Below are positions 17,726 to 26,948 of a stretch of DNA of 64,000 nt, piece by piece. The DNA lies in the NCBI GenBank assembly GCA_002238445.1, contig MPML01000007.1, positions 1-64,000 of the forward strand, read 5' to 3'. A program made the translations under genes and the position numbers. Every line of letters begins with the position of its first letter. The stretch's first letter is position 1. The notes beneath the pieces were generated by a model. That model saw only the letters and a list, made by a program, of their open reading frames with translations. It had not been told where the DNA came from and did not search any database. The stretch comes from Caldilineaceae bacterium bin5. Lineage in GTDB: Bacteria; Chloroflexota; Anaerolineae; Caldilineales; Caldilineaceae.

Positions 17726-19112
17726 GAGATGAGGGTCTCATCCACTGTGTGTCCTTGTCCCAGGTCGTGAGCACGCGATCCAGTTCGGCCTCTGTATTGG
17801 TCTGCTGGCCGGTCCCGGTGAGGTTTTTCATTTCGTATGGATCGTCTCGCAAGTCGTAGAATGAGGTAGGTTCCTGCTCTGAATTCCCTTCGGTATGGAC
17901 AGCTCGCCGCCCAAAGAGGTGTGTGGGCGTCCTGACCCCGATTTCGCCTCCGCTGGTCTCGATGAAGCCCCAGTTTTCTTTCAACTGGTCGCGCTCCCCT
18001 CTCAGAATCGGCGTAAGGTCGCGTCCCTGGACTTGGGAGGGGACGGTGCAATCGCTGGCTTCCAACACAGTTGGCATGATGTCAATGAGCTGCGCCACCT
18101 GCGAACCGTTGATGCCGGCCCCCCACAGCCATGGTGCATGGAAAATCATCGGAATGCGAATCGATTCTTCGATGAGGAGGCCCTTGTTGAAACGGTGATG
18201 GCTGCCCAGGTTGTCGCCGTGATCGGAGGTGAAGACGACGATTGTGTTGTCGAGGAGGTTGTTTGCACGCAGCCCCTCCATCATCCGCCCAAGCATGTCG
18301 TCGACCCAGGTTGTCAGGCCATAGTACAGCGCGGTCATTGCACGCAGGTCGAAGCCCTCTGAGAGTTCCAGCGTATGGGGTAGTTTCAGGGAATAGTAGA
18401 GAAAGTCCCAGAGGTAGACCTTGAACCAGTGCTCGTCATACGCCATTTCACCGTCCAGGAACACGTTGGGCCTGAGCGGTACTTCATCCGGGTCGTACAT
18501 GGTCAGGTACGCAGATGGCGCGTCCGCCAGCGGCATGTGCGGAGGGGAGATACTGTAGTAGAGAAAGAACGGGTTTTCGCGGTCGGCGGCCAGGTAGGAG
18601 AGGACCTTTTCGTTCTCATATTCCACGCTGAAACCGTCCACCAACTGCGGGGGGCCGCCGTTCTCAACGAAATCCTGGCCGGTGTGGCGGTGGTTTACGC
18701 GCGGGTGCAGCGTGTAGTCGAAGCCCACCTGTTCGGGGGCGGTATGAATGTGCCACTTGCCGATCAGCGCGGTATCGTAACCGGCGGCCTTGAACTGCTC
18801 TGCGACCGTCGGATCGGGCAGGTGGACTCGTTCCTGGAGCGGCCAGGAGGCAACGATGGGCCTGCCTTGTTCATCGGGCTCGGTGGCGTTATTGAGCGAG
18901 CCCATGCAGGTACGAGAGTACTGGCCTGAGATCAGTGAAGACCGGGCCGGCATGCATACCGGGTTTGTCGACACGGCATGCTGGAAACGCACTCCTCCTG
19001 CAGCCAGTCGATCGATGTTCGGTGTACGGATTACCTGATTGCCGTAGCAGCCGACTTCGAATGCACGCAATTGGTCGCAGATACATACGATTACATTGGG
19101 TTTGTCTTCCAT
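17709..19112 (-). CDS. Sulfatase (arylsulfatase family, Cys-type)
   Basis: This 467-residue protein has the sulfatase core C53-M-P-A-R57, in which Cys53 would be converted to formylglycine by a maturase. The metal-binding segments are CDQLR near the N-terminus and FTSDHGDNLGSH near residue 295. No signal peptide is seen, so it would act in the cytosol unless exported otherwise. It probably removes sulfate from a carbohydrate or small organic sulfate. No formylglycine-generating enzyme gene is in the window. A MITE-like element ends 70 nt upstream of the ATG in the same orientation and may form its leader or promoter region. Confidence 0.92.
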   Translation of the reverse strand: MEDKPNVIVCICDQLRAFEVGCYGNQVIRTPNIDRLAAGGVRFQHAVSTNPVCMPARSSLISGQYSRTCMGSLNNATEPDEQGRPIVASWPLQERVHLPDPTVAEQFKAAGYDTALIGKWHIHTAPEQVGFDYTLHPRVNHRHTGQDFVENGGPPQLVDGFSVEYENEKVLSYLAADRENPFFLYYSISPPHMPLADAPSAYLTMYDPDEVPLRPNVFLDGEMAYDEHWFKVYLWDFLYYSLKLPHTLELSEGFDLRAMTALYYGLTTWVDDMLGRMMEGLRANNLLDNTIVVFTSDHGDNLGSHHRFNKGLLIEESIRIPMIFHAPWLWGAGINGSQVAQLIDIMPTVLEASDCTVPSQVQGRDLTPILRGERDQLKENWGFIETSGGEIGVRTPTHLFGRRAVHTEGNSEQEPTSFYDLRDDPYEMKNLTGTGQQTNTEAELDRVLTTWDKDTQWMRPSSPTSGG

Positions 19113-19517
19113 GATCGGATACCGTTTGACCTTTCGCTGCCTCTTCCTTTCTGGCGCAGTAAGTTGCTTGTAAAGACCTCTCGTACCTACTCAGCCTCAA
19201 CCAATTTGCGTTCCTGACTGAGGCGAGCAAAGGTGCTCTCTCAACTCTCTACTTTCTTATGGGCGGTCGGCCGCAAGCGGCCTCCCTTGTGCAGGGGCTG
19301 CGCCCCCGCAACGCCCCCCTACAAAACCATCGCTCACCGACCGTGTGTGCGTATTCCAGCGGTGCCGCTCCAGCGACGCGGCTGCCGCCAACCGAATACG
19401 CAATCAGATAGCCTGAGTGGCGGCAAGTATAGAGGGCTGGTTAAGATAGGCACTGTATATGGCTTAGTAGTTACGACCTCTCTATCGCGGACTCTCACAG
19501 CCAGAACGGCCGGCAGG
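19113..19517. other. Intergenic region filled by a mobile element
   Basis: This region between the sulfatase start and the PdaC-like gene's stop is mostly the MITE-like element at 19183-19474 with its two 8-bp target duplications. The remaining 70 nt next to the sulfatase form its leader. No gene is supported. Confidence 0.7.
19183..19474 (-). mobile_element. MITE-like element, copy 3 (intact, perfect 8-bp target duplication)
   Basis: The element is 292 bp. On the plus strand it begins GTACCTACTCAGCC and ends GGCTTAGTAGTTAC, an inverted-repeat pair matching the other copies. It is flanked by the perfect direct repeat GACCTCTC at 19175-19182 and 19475-19482, the mark of a transposition event. 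The core (19261-19326) is the reverse complement of the plus-strand copies and carries the GGCCGC-TT-GCGGCC stem form. There is no coding capacity for a transposase, so it is non-autonomous. It points toward the sulfatase gene. Confidence 0.85.
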
Positions 19518-21875
19518 CTACTGGGATGGGGAATCGGCCTGGTTCTTGTAAACATTTTCCGGTAGAAGTGTGTGCGGCTCGTACAGTTTCGTGACTGTAT
19601 CGAAGTGGATTCCCCGGCTCTTCAAGGCCGCGATTATGGCAGGCACTGCGGCGACGGTGGACTTGTGAATGTCATGGGCCAGGATAATCGCGCCAACAGG
19701 CGCGTCGATAATCCGGGAGGCGACAGTTTCAGCGTCGCGATCCTTCCAGTCGAGGGGGTCTACGCTCCAGAAAATGATGGGCAAACCCGAAGCTGCCAAC
19801 ACGCGGTCATCGTATGCTCCATAGGGAGGACGCAGAAACGGTGTCGGCACGCCGATGATTTGCGTGACAAGGTCGTCGGTCAGCTGCAACTGTTCCCTGA
19901 TTTGCGCATCGCCCATCTTCGTCAGATTGGGATGATCCCAGGTATGGTTCCCTATTTGATGGCCTTCCTGAAACATGCGAAGAATCGTTTCGGATTGGAT
20001 GCGGACTTGCGTTCCCAGGACGAAGAAAGTAGCTTTGACATTGTGCTCTTTGAGAGTGTCCAGCAGGCCTTCTGTGTAGAAGGAGGGGCCGTCGTCGAAT
20101 GTGAGGGCCACGCACGCGACTTCATGGCAGTTGATCTCATCCTGGGCCGTAGCCAGTGGCAGTGACGATGACCGGAACGTCAAAACAGAGAGATCAGGGG
20201 AACTGCGGAAATCAGGCACGTTGGAAATTGTCGCTGCCGCTGCCGGCGCCAAGGCGAACGCTGCCGAGCGTTTTGCTACGTTAGCAATTTTGAAACCCAA
20301 CGAGGTATTGTCTGCTTCGATACCCAAGAGATCGCGAACTTCGGGTTTGAGCAGATCGGTAGTTTCGGCAACTGCCAGCATAATTTCGACCGGCCCATCT
20401 ACGCCAGACGCGACCTGATACTTGTCGAACCTGATCAGAAACGTGCCATCGTCCCGAAACACGATGTAGTCAAAGTTTTCGTTCGTTGGTTCGGTGCCTC
20501 CTTCGAACAGCCAGGAGTCGCTCTCAAACAGGGCCTTCTTGCGATCGTCGTCAGCGTCAGGCTCGCGCTCGGCAATTTGCGTGCGGAGACGTTCTGCCAG
20601 CGCTTCCCTCGACAGTTCGGAGAGGCGATGCAGGTAACTGTCATCAGTGAAAAGATCGGGGATTGTCATCTCGGTGCCACTGCCAAGATCAAAGATGTAG
20701 CTGGATACAAGGGTATTACCCGTGCCGCCGGTATATATTGTCCGCGCAACAGCGAAGAACATTATCTGTTCGTTAGCGATCGTGACTTCATGGTCCTGGC
20801 GGTAGTGGGTAACGAATGAGGCGGATTCCTGGCCCGTTTCCTTCTTGTTATCCTGAAAGTCCTTCTCGATTTCGGCGGCGGTCATCCGGAACTCGTCGAT
20901 GAACTGCTGCGTAATCTCTTCTATTCGAGCGTCCACTGCTTCCTCTCCAGTTACAGGATAGGAGACGTAGAGCTGCGATCGTTCATCGTTTTCGATCTCT
21001 TCGAATTCAACGGCATCGACAGCCGGGCTTGCCGGCGCGGCGGCAGCGGCTTCAACTTCGATACCCAGCATTTTGCGTATTTCCGGTCTGATCAGATCTG
21101 CAAGGGAAGCAAGTGGCAATACAGCCTCGACCACTCCCGCTACGCCAGCGGCAACCTGATACTTGTCAAACATGACCAATACTGTCCCGTCTCCTCGAAT
21201 GAAGATGTTATCGAAGTTTTCGGCCGTTGGAGCAGTACCATTCTCTACCCATTGCAGGTCGCTCGCCAGCTCCTCCTTGCTAATGCGCTTTGCCAGTGCC
21301 TCCCTTGTCAGATCCGAAAGACGATTCAGGTAGCTGTCATCTACGAATAGATCAGGAATGGTCAATTCAGCGCCGCTACGCCGATTGAATATGTAACCGA
21401 CGACGTAACTGTTGCCCGTGCCACCTGTATGGATGGATCGCACAAGATCGAAGAAAATCAGGTTATCGTTTGCGACGGAAACGTCAAAGTGTTGCCGGTA
21501 GTGGGTGATGAAAGTTGCTGCCTCCGTTCCTGTTTCTTTCTTGTATTCCTGATAGGAAGCCTCGGTCTCGGCTGCGGTTGCCCGGTATTCGTCGATGAAT
21601 TCCTGCGTTACCGCTTCCATTCGGGCGTTTATCGCATCCAGTTCAGTCACGGGATAGGAGACTCTGAGAAGCGACCGTTCCTCGTTGTCTCTTTCTTCGA
21701 TCGCCAGGACCCAGACATTTTCATACTTGGACGCGTCGAACAGTTCGGTGTGGGTAGGAGCAGCTGAAGACTCGTCCTCGGACTGGGTCGGACTTGGCGG
21801 AATTGACTGGCACGCGGCCAGAGAAAGGAGCGCTAAGAGCATTCCAATCAGAATGGATTCACGGGGGCGTTTCAT
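19518..21875 (-). CDS. PdaC-like lipoprotein: two DUF4163/DUF3298-type domains plus NodB polysaccharide deacetylase
   Basis: The ATG at 21875 (GGAGAA ribosome site) gives 785 residues starting with a lipoprotein signal, with the lipobox cysteine near residue 22 (LSLAAC). Two homologous domains follow, at about 45-265 and 285-520. Each has the HYRQ, TGGTGN, IPDLF.DDSYL and FDKYQVA.GV landmarks of the PdaC/RsiV extracellular module. A NodB deacetylase domain (about 560-775) has TFDDGP, HTWDH, RPPYG and the final HDIH motif, so the metal site and catalytic residues are complete. It would act outside the membrane on peptidoglycan or a related polymer. Bacillus PdaC carries one such module; here it is duplicated. 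The gene is monocistronic. Confidence 0.88.
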   Translation of the reverse strand: MKRPRESILIGMLLALLSLAACQSIPPSPTQSEDESSAAPTHTELFDASKYENVWVLAIEERDNEERSLLRVSYPVTELDAINARMEAVTQEFIDEYRATAAETEASYQEYKKETGTEAATFITHYRQHFDVSVANDNLIFFDLVRSIHTGGTGNSYVVGYIFNRRSGAELTIPDLFVDDSYLNRLSDLTREALAKRISKEELASDLQWVENGTAPTAENFDNIFIRGDGTVLVMFDKYQVAAGVAGVVEAVLPLASLADLIRPEIRKMLGIEVEAAAAAPASPAVDAVEFEEIENDERSQLYVSYPVTGEEAVDARIEEITQQFIDEFRMTAAEIEKDFQDNKKETGQESASFVTHYRQDHEVTIANEQIMFFAVARTIYTGGTGNTLVSSYIFDLGSGTEMTIPDLFTDDSYLHRLSELSREALAERLRTQIAEREPDADDDRKKALFESDSWLFEGGTEPTNENFDYIVFRDDGTFLIRFDKYQVASGVDGPVEIMLAVAETTDLLKPEVRDLLGIEADNTSLGFKIANVAKRSAAFALAPAAAATISNVPDFRSSPDLSVLTFRSSSLPLATAQDEINCHEVACVALTFDDGPSFYTEGLLDTLKEHNVKATFFVLGTQVRIQSETILRMFQEGHQIGNHTWDHPNLTKMGDAQIREQLQLTDDLVTQIIGVPTPFLRPPYGAYDDRVLAASGLPIIFWSVDPLDWKDRDAETVASRIIDAPVGAIILAHDIHKSTVAAVPAIIAALKSRGIHFDTVTKLYEPHTLLPENVYKNQADSPSQ

Positions 21876-22985
21876 TTTGAATTCTCCTTCAAAAATGTGT
21901 GCTGTCACAACTGCTGGGCTCTGAGGATACTTCAGGATAGAGACAGCACCCACGACGCCATCCCACATTGCAGGATCTGGTCCTTCACTAGGTTCGTGTA
22001 ACGTAGTGGACTTTCTTGCTCAGTGGCGTTAGTCTAGCTGAGTTTGAAGGATTCGTACAGGAAGAATTGCATGTTCGCAGTGATCAAGTTCCGGCGGCTG
22101 TCAATCCCCTTAACTCTGCTTTCATCCAGCCCGACAATTCGTTTTCGCTGCTTAGTCACATCCAATTGCAGACCATGACTTGCCAGTTTGGAACGTGTGC
22201 CCTAAGCTGCATCAAGGTTGGTATTCATCGGGACTGTTGGAACGTGTAGAAGTAATACGTTCAAAGTAAAGGGGCACGGTTCTTTTCCTGTCTACTGGCT
22301 AAATTCTCGCCCTTCTCACAAGTGCATGATGGGCTTGAGACGTGGCGTGTACAACTGCAATGCCACGCAGAAAGGGGCCTTTGCTTTCCTGTTGCTGCTT
22401 ACCCGCCCTGTCCAATTTCAGCCAAGGCGGCGTGAAACAACCAGTTGGGCTGCGCTCTGGAGTCGGAGTCTGGTGAGTATAATTATGGCGGTTGCCAATT
22501 ACTATCTGAAAAGTAAGTACCAAGCCATACACAGTGGCTGTGTGGACCAGACCTTCGGTCCCGCCGCCATCAGGGCTATCTCATCGTGTACTCGTTGGCC
22601 ACCGCCTCGTTTGTAGAGCGGCACTGCTGGAATGAGCACACAAGGTCGATGAGCGATGGTTGTGGAGGGGGGCGTTGCGGGGGCGCGGAACTGCAGGGGT
22701 CAGGGGTCAGTAACTTCTGCGGTTGGAGGTCGGTGGTCGGTGGGTTGAAGCGGCAAGTGGGGGAGTAGACTTCGTTCGCCAGGCACGATGCTGGGGAAGA
22801 GTAAACACGGTCGGTGAGGCATGTTTTTGTAGGGGGGCGTTGCGGGGGCGCAGCCCCTGCACAAGGGAGGGCCGAAGGCCCGACCGCCCAAATGACAACC
22901 ATGAGGAGAGAGTAAACACCTTGGCTCGCCTCATTCAAATTCGCTAAGCTGTAGTGGCTGAGTAGTTACTTTGAAAGGAGAAATA
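21876..22985. other. Non-coding gap upstream of rhaM
   Basis: The first 640 nt (21876-22512) hold nothing I can assign. From 22513 to 22969 lies the longest MITE-like copy. The last 16 nt before the rhaM ATG include part of its ribosome site inside the element's target duplication. Open frames in this stretch have no ribosome sites or family likeness. Confidence 0.6.
22513..22969 (+). mobile_element. MITE-like element, copy 4 (enlarged, with a second partial core)
   Basis: The left terminus GTAAGTACCAAGCC and right terminus GGCTGAGTAGTTAC match the family. The flanking 8-mers TCTGAAAA (22505-22512) and TTTGAAAG (22970-22977) agree at 6 of 8 positions, a decayed target duplication. At 457 bp it is about 160 bp longer than the others. 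A truncated core start (22663-22688) is followed by G-rich filler and then a full core (22829-22890) with the GGGCC-GAA-GGCCC stem form. It ends 16 nt before the rhaM start codon, in the same orientation. Confidence 0.75.
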
Positions 22986-23300
22986 ATGATTCGGAAGGCA
23001 TTTGTCATGTCGGTGAATCCCGACAAGCATGTGGAGTACGAGAGGCGCCATTCGCCTATTTGGCCCGAGCTGGAGGCGGCCCTCAAGGCACACGGCGTCA
23101 ACAACTATTCGATTTTTCTGCACGCGGAAACCAATCAGCTGTTTGCTTACGCTGAAATAGAGGATGAGGCGCAGTGGAACAGCATCGCCGACGAAGCGAT
23201 TTGTCAGAAGTGGTGGCAGTATATGGGAGATGTCATGCCTTCAAATGCCGATAACAGCCCCGTTTCGACAGATCTGCATGAGGTCTTTCACATCGACTGA
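22986..23300 (+). CDS. rhaM: L-rhamnose mutarotase
   Basis: At 104 residues it matches the standard length of RhaM, which interconverts the alpha and beta anomers of L-rhamnose in the cytosol. Family features are the [10 protein letters not shown] start, [19 protein letters not shown] and the ending DLHEVFHID. The ATG at 22986 has AAAGGAG 6 nt upstream, clearly better than the TTG at 22971. No rhamnose isomerase, kinase or aldolase lies nearby, so it acts with enzymes encoded elsewhere or on another sugar. A MITE-like element stops 16 nt upstream, so its promoter must lie in the element or beyond it. Confidence 0.92.
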   Translation: MIRKAFVMSVNPDKHVEYERRHSPIWPELEAALKAHGVNNYSIFLHAETNQLFAYAEIEDEAQWNSIADEAICQKWWQYMGDVMPSNADNSPVSTDLHEVFHID

Positions 23301-23420
23301 GAGGTTTGAGAATTTGTAGTCGCTGAGTCTCGACTATCCATCCCACTTTATGCACTATTCCTACCCGGGCCAGCCCTGTCGCAGACGCACTCTTTTATGC
23401 TGAATGTAGGATAGCAGGCT

Positions 23421-24173
23421 CTACTGCCCTTCGTCTATAGTTAGTCTCTGTAACAGGTAATGCTCCCTTTCGGTGAGCGTTTCCCAGAATGAGCGCGCGA
23501 TCGGGTGTCTGTCCGTATGGGGACGGTAAAACCAGGAGCGCACAAGGCCGAAACCGGCCAGGACGCGCGGCGTACTCGTCAGGTTTGGTGACCCGCGGTG
23601 CAGACACCTTGGATCGCGAATCATTACGTCGCCGACTTCCATCAAGAGCGATTTCAGTGGGAACTCTCCGGCTTCAGTGCGGGCTAGCCCCTTGGCTTTG
23701 GGCAGCAGGTGCGTCCCCTCAGCAATCTGAAATGGGCCCCGTTCTGGTGTGACATCGACGAAGGGCCAGTTCACTGCCAGGAAATGCGGCGGCAGGATGA
23801 GGTCGGGCTGCTCCGGGTACAACAGTGGCAGGTCTGTGTGGATATCCTGATGGACAGAACCTATGAATGGTGTGTCGGAGGCAAAATTGTTTAAGACCAA
23901 ATCTTCCCCCAGGATTCCGGAAGCGATGGCGAGAATTGTGTCGTCATTGAAAAAGGCGGGATTGTAGAGGGGAGGGCGAAAAGGCAGCGGAATGTAGTGG
24001 CGATGAGGTCCTCGATTCGGATTGTCAGCGTGCTCGGCCAGGTAGTCGTCGGCGATGGGATTGAAGGCCTGACGACAGGCCTCGACCGCGTCGACGGGAA
24101 AGTGGCCGCGTAGAAGGCAGTAGCCATCTGACAGGATCTGGTTAACGCAGCCCTGAATGTCTATAGTCGTCAT
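23421..24173 (-). CDS. Phytanoyl-CoA dioxygenase (PhyH) family protein 4
   Basis: This 250-residue Fe(II)/2OG oxygenase has H108-Q-D110 (SVHQD), a distal His192 (CLHRGSPN) and Arg203 as the probable 2OG anchor. It is soluble and has no signal peptide. The gene is the downstream member of a same-strand pair with ribokinase, with 90 nt between them. It is convergent with rhaM. Of the five PhyH proteins in the window it has a distinct N-terminal half, so it is not a recent duplicate. The substrate is unknown. Confidence 0.9.
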   Translation of the reverse strand: MTTIDIQGCVNQILSDGYCLLRGHFPVDAVEACRQAFNPIADDYLAEHADNPNRGPHRHYIPLPFRPPLYNPAFFNDDTILAIASGILGEDLVLNNFASDTPFIGSVHQDIHTDLPLLYPEQPDLILPPHFLAVNWPFVDVTPERGPFQIAEGTHLLPKAKGLARTEAGEFPLKSLLMEVGDVMIRDPRCLHRGSPNLTSTPRVLAGFGLVRSWFYRPHTDRHPIARSFWETLTEREHYLLQRLTIDEGQ

Positions 24174-24263
24174 TTTGTCCCCCTCTGTAGCATGCAGACA
24201 TTTTGCTGTACTTCGTCAAAAAGAGTCTTATCTTGAGGCAATCTCGAAACAGTTCTGTGTCGT

Positions 24264-25175
24264 TCAGACTGTAAAAGTCTCCAACTCCGCCGTGGTCGGC
24301 AGACCGTCGATTACGCCCAGATGTGTGGTTGTGTAGGCGCCGGCTCGGTTGGCCCGCTCGACGGCCGACCCTATGTCCTCTCCTCTGCCGAGAGCAACGG
24401 CCATGGCGGCGTTGAAGCTGTCGCCGGCGCCGGTGACGTCCAGCGCCTGTACCGGAACAGCCGGAATCTCCTCGGTGCCGGCGGCGGTTACGATGACGGC
24501 GCCTTTTTCGCCGCGCGTCACGATAATCGTCCCGACGCCCAGGTCCAGCAGCCTGTCAGTGAGATCGAGCGTTGGCGTGGGATCATCGGGCGCGAGCCTG
24601 AGAAGAATACGGGTCTCGCTCTCGTTGGGCGTTAACAGGTCGACATTCGCCAGTATGTTGGGATCCAGGGGCTGGCCTGGCGCGGGATTGAGGATGGTCA
24701 GGGCCCCATGTTTTCGCCCCAATTCGAAGGCGCGGGCCACCGTTTCAAGCGGCGCTTCCAGCGGAGCCATCAGGACGTCACATTGGGCGATCAGTTGCTC
24801 CGCCGCTTCCACATGGTGGGGCCGCATCAGCAGATTGGCCCCAAGGTGCCCCACGATCATGTTGTCGCCCGAAGGCAAGAGCGTGACCATGCCCACACCG
24901 GTATTGACATCTCTGATGCGGTGAATGTGTTCCGTCGCGATGCCTTCGCACTCGAGGAGCTGCTCGGCCTCGCCGGCAAAAGAGTCATCGCCAAGGCAAG
25001 CAACGAGATTCACTCGCGCCCCTAGCCGCGCGGCGGCGATAGCCTGATTTGTTCCTTTTCCTCCTGGCCCCATATCAAACAGGTCGCCGATCAGCGCTTC
25101 TCCAATGACCGGCTTTCGTGGGACGCGCACGGTCAGGCTGACTACGTAGCTGCCGATCACAACAATATCAGGCAT
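24264..25175 (-). CDS. rbsK: Ribokinase-like PfkB sugar kinase
   Basis: This 303-residue PfkB-family kinase has the N-terminal GPGGKGTNQAIAAARLGA motif (signature 1) and LDVTGAGDSFNAA near residue 245 (signature 2), with the catalytic Asp in GAGD. The sequence pattern is that of ribokinase, which phosphorylates D-ribose at O5. No ribose transporter or RbsD is adjacent, so activity on another pentose is possible. It precedes PhyH 4 on the same strand. Confidence 0.85.
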   Translation of the reverse strand: MPDIVVIGSYVVSLTVRVPRKPVIGEALIGDLFDMGPGGKGTNQAIAAARLGARVNLVACLGDDSFAGEAEQLLECEGIATEHIHRIRDVNTGVGMVTLLPSGDNMIVGHLGANLLMRPHHVEAAEQLIAQCDVLMAPLEAPLETVARAFELGRKHGALTILNPAPGQPLDPNILANVDLLTPNESETRILLRLAPDDPTPTLDLTDRLLDLGVGTIIVTRGEKGAVIVTAAGTEEIPAVPVQALDVTGAGDSFNAAMAVALGRGEDIGSAVERANRAGAYTTTHLGVIDGLPTTAELETFTV

Positions 25176-25325
25176 TAATCTTCCTTCGCGAAGGCGGCGG
25201 TGGTGCGAGTTGGATTCATGAAGCGGCCAACTGTCCTACGTTTTCACGGCAGAGGGATCAGAGTAATCAGGACTTTAACATCATTACGCCATATTATCAA
25301 CGGGTATTGGCTGGCTGAGAAGTGG

Positions 25326-25354
25326 TTGATGATTCGTTGACTATCTCCTATACT
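25326..25354 (+). promoter_or_regulatory. Sigma70-type promoter of the ferritin-like gene
   Basis: TTGATG (25326-25331) and TATACT (25349-25354) are separated by 17 bp, about 80 nt upstream of the ATG at 25435. A second TTGACT lies inside the spacer but is too close to the -10 to be used with it. Confidence 0.5.
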
Positions 25355-25434
25355 GATGCCGACGGAATGGACCAGACAGTTTTCCAGATTCCATCCTGGC
25401 TTCAGTGACTTGCAAGACTTCGAAAGGCAAACTG

Positions 25435-26697
25435 ATGAACGCCAGCTACCAGTTCGCCGGCCTGCAGAGAGCGAAAGAGCCAGGTCTGAGCGTAGAAGAG
25501 TGCGCGCATCGAATTCACAGGCTGTCATATGTCGAAGAGCGGTTGATGTTCCTGCAGGCAGCGCATATTGTAACGACGCCGCAGCGGGATCTGAAGGGGC
25601 TGCTGTCGCGCCTCCAATACGAAGATGGACTGCATTCGGATTTGCTCAAGGGCAGGCTTATGGAGCTACGGGTATCCAGGGCGAAAAGCTTTAGCGTTCC
25701 CGATGATGGTCTGAAGACCGTTCTGGATGAGGCGATGCATTCTGACGGAAGCGTTGAGCTTCTGGCCGCCCTGGCAAAGGTGTTCAAACCGGCGATGCTG
25801 GAAGCCTATCGGGACTATGCAGGTCAGACTAATGGCCTGGCCGACTATGAAACTGCGCGCCTGATGCGCAATATCATCGCAGAGGAAGAGCAGGCACTGG
25901 AACTGCTGGAAGCAGCCTATGATGATGTTGTCAAAACGGGTGAGGATGAGACACTCGCATTGGGCTGGGCGGGAACACTTGAAGCGATGTTGAAGGCTGT
26001 CGGAGGCATCACCGGCGTCGGCGAGACGTTGGACGGCAACGTTCGTGCCGTCCGCAGTGGCGGGCCTTTCAAGGTTGCGAAGAGACCAGAGCGTGACAGT
26101 TCGTTCTCAAGCGTATGGGATGTAAACCACGTAGATGAGGACCGAGTGCCGGAGCGGCTCGCGCAGATGATTGCCACGCGCTTAGGTGAAATCACAATCG
26201 CGGAGGCGCTGGCCATCGTTCTCTTGGAGGTGGATGAGCAACCCTGGTCCTTCTACGTTGCCATTTCTCGTCATATGTGGGATGAGATGCGGCATTCCCT
26301 GTTTGGAGAGGCCGCGGCGGAGCATGTTTACGGAGACCGTTCTGCCCTGCCATTGCGAGATTTTGAAATCGAGTACTTGTTTGCAATGACGCCGTTGGAG
26401 CTATACGTGATGCTGGGGATCGGCGTTGAGGCGGCCCTGATGAAGTATCCGCCGGGCAAACGCGCCGAGTATGAATTTTGCCGTGACATTGCTCGCCATC
26501 CGCTGATGACCACTCTCCAGGATTTCGATTGGGCCGACGAAGTGGAGCACGTGCAGATCGCTCGCCGGCAGTTGAAGGAGTGGTTTCCGGGCGACGCTGA
26601 TGAACTGGCCGCACTGGCGGAGAAGGGAATGCAGTTCCGGGCGCGCACGCGGCAACTTCATCCGCCGTCACCCATGCCCATTCCAAAAGAAAGATGA
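25435..26697 (+). CDS. Ferritin-like diiron protein, uncharacterised (420 residues)
   Basis: This is an all-helical soluble protein. I do not recognise a named family, but the C-terminal half carries a complete diiron carboxylate pattern: Glu265, E284-x-x-H287 (WDEMRH), Glu332 and E369-x-x-H372 (ADEVEH). The spacing suits a four-helix ferritin-like bundle. The N-terminal half has partial marks (YEDGLH, then YETARLMRNIIAEEEQ), so it may be a second, degenerate bundle. The ATG at 25435 has AAAGG upstream and is preferred to a GTG 30 nt earlier. A promoter lies at 25326-25354. It could be an oxygenase, oxidase or iron-handling protein; the sequence does not decide. It stands alone, 251 nt before the aldolase gene. 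Confidence 0.72.
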   Translation: MNASYQFAGLQRAKEPGLSVEECAHRIHRLSYVEERLMFLQAAHIVTTPQRDLKGLLSRLQYEDGLHSDLLKGRLMELRVSRAKSFSVPDDGLKTVLDEAMHSDGSVELLAALAKVFKPAMLEAYRDYAGQTNGLADYETARLMRNIIAEEEQALELLEAAYDDVVKTGEDETLALGWAGTLEAMLKAVGGITGVGETLDGNVRAVRSGGPFKVAKRPERDSSFSSVWDVNHVDEDRVPERLAQMIATRLGEITIAEALAIVLLEVDEQPWSFYVAISRHMWDEMRHSLFGEAAAEHVYGDRSALPLRDFEIEYLFAMTPLELYVMLGIGVEAALMKYPPGKRAEYEFCRDIARHPLMTTLQDFDWADEVEHVQIARRQLKEWFPGDADELAALAEKGMQFRARTRQLHPPSPMPIPKER

Positions 26698-26948
26698 GCG
26701 AAAATCAGAGTTTTCGTTCATCAAACCCGAATCGCCGGGACCGTTCTTCGTTCTGTCCTGCCAGGTGGGAATCTCGGCCGGCTTTCGCCTGTCAGGGGCG
26801 GGGCAAGGCAGCTGTTGGCGGCTTAGTGTAGCAAGTAAGGCGGCGGCGTTACCTGCATTTGGGGCAGGGATTTCGCTATTTGGAAGGAAGAGGGAAAGAG
26901 CTTGTTTATGTTGAAGCCACAGTGACCAATTTGGGAGGAAAGATCCGA

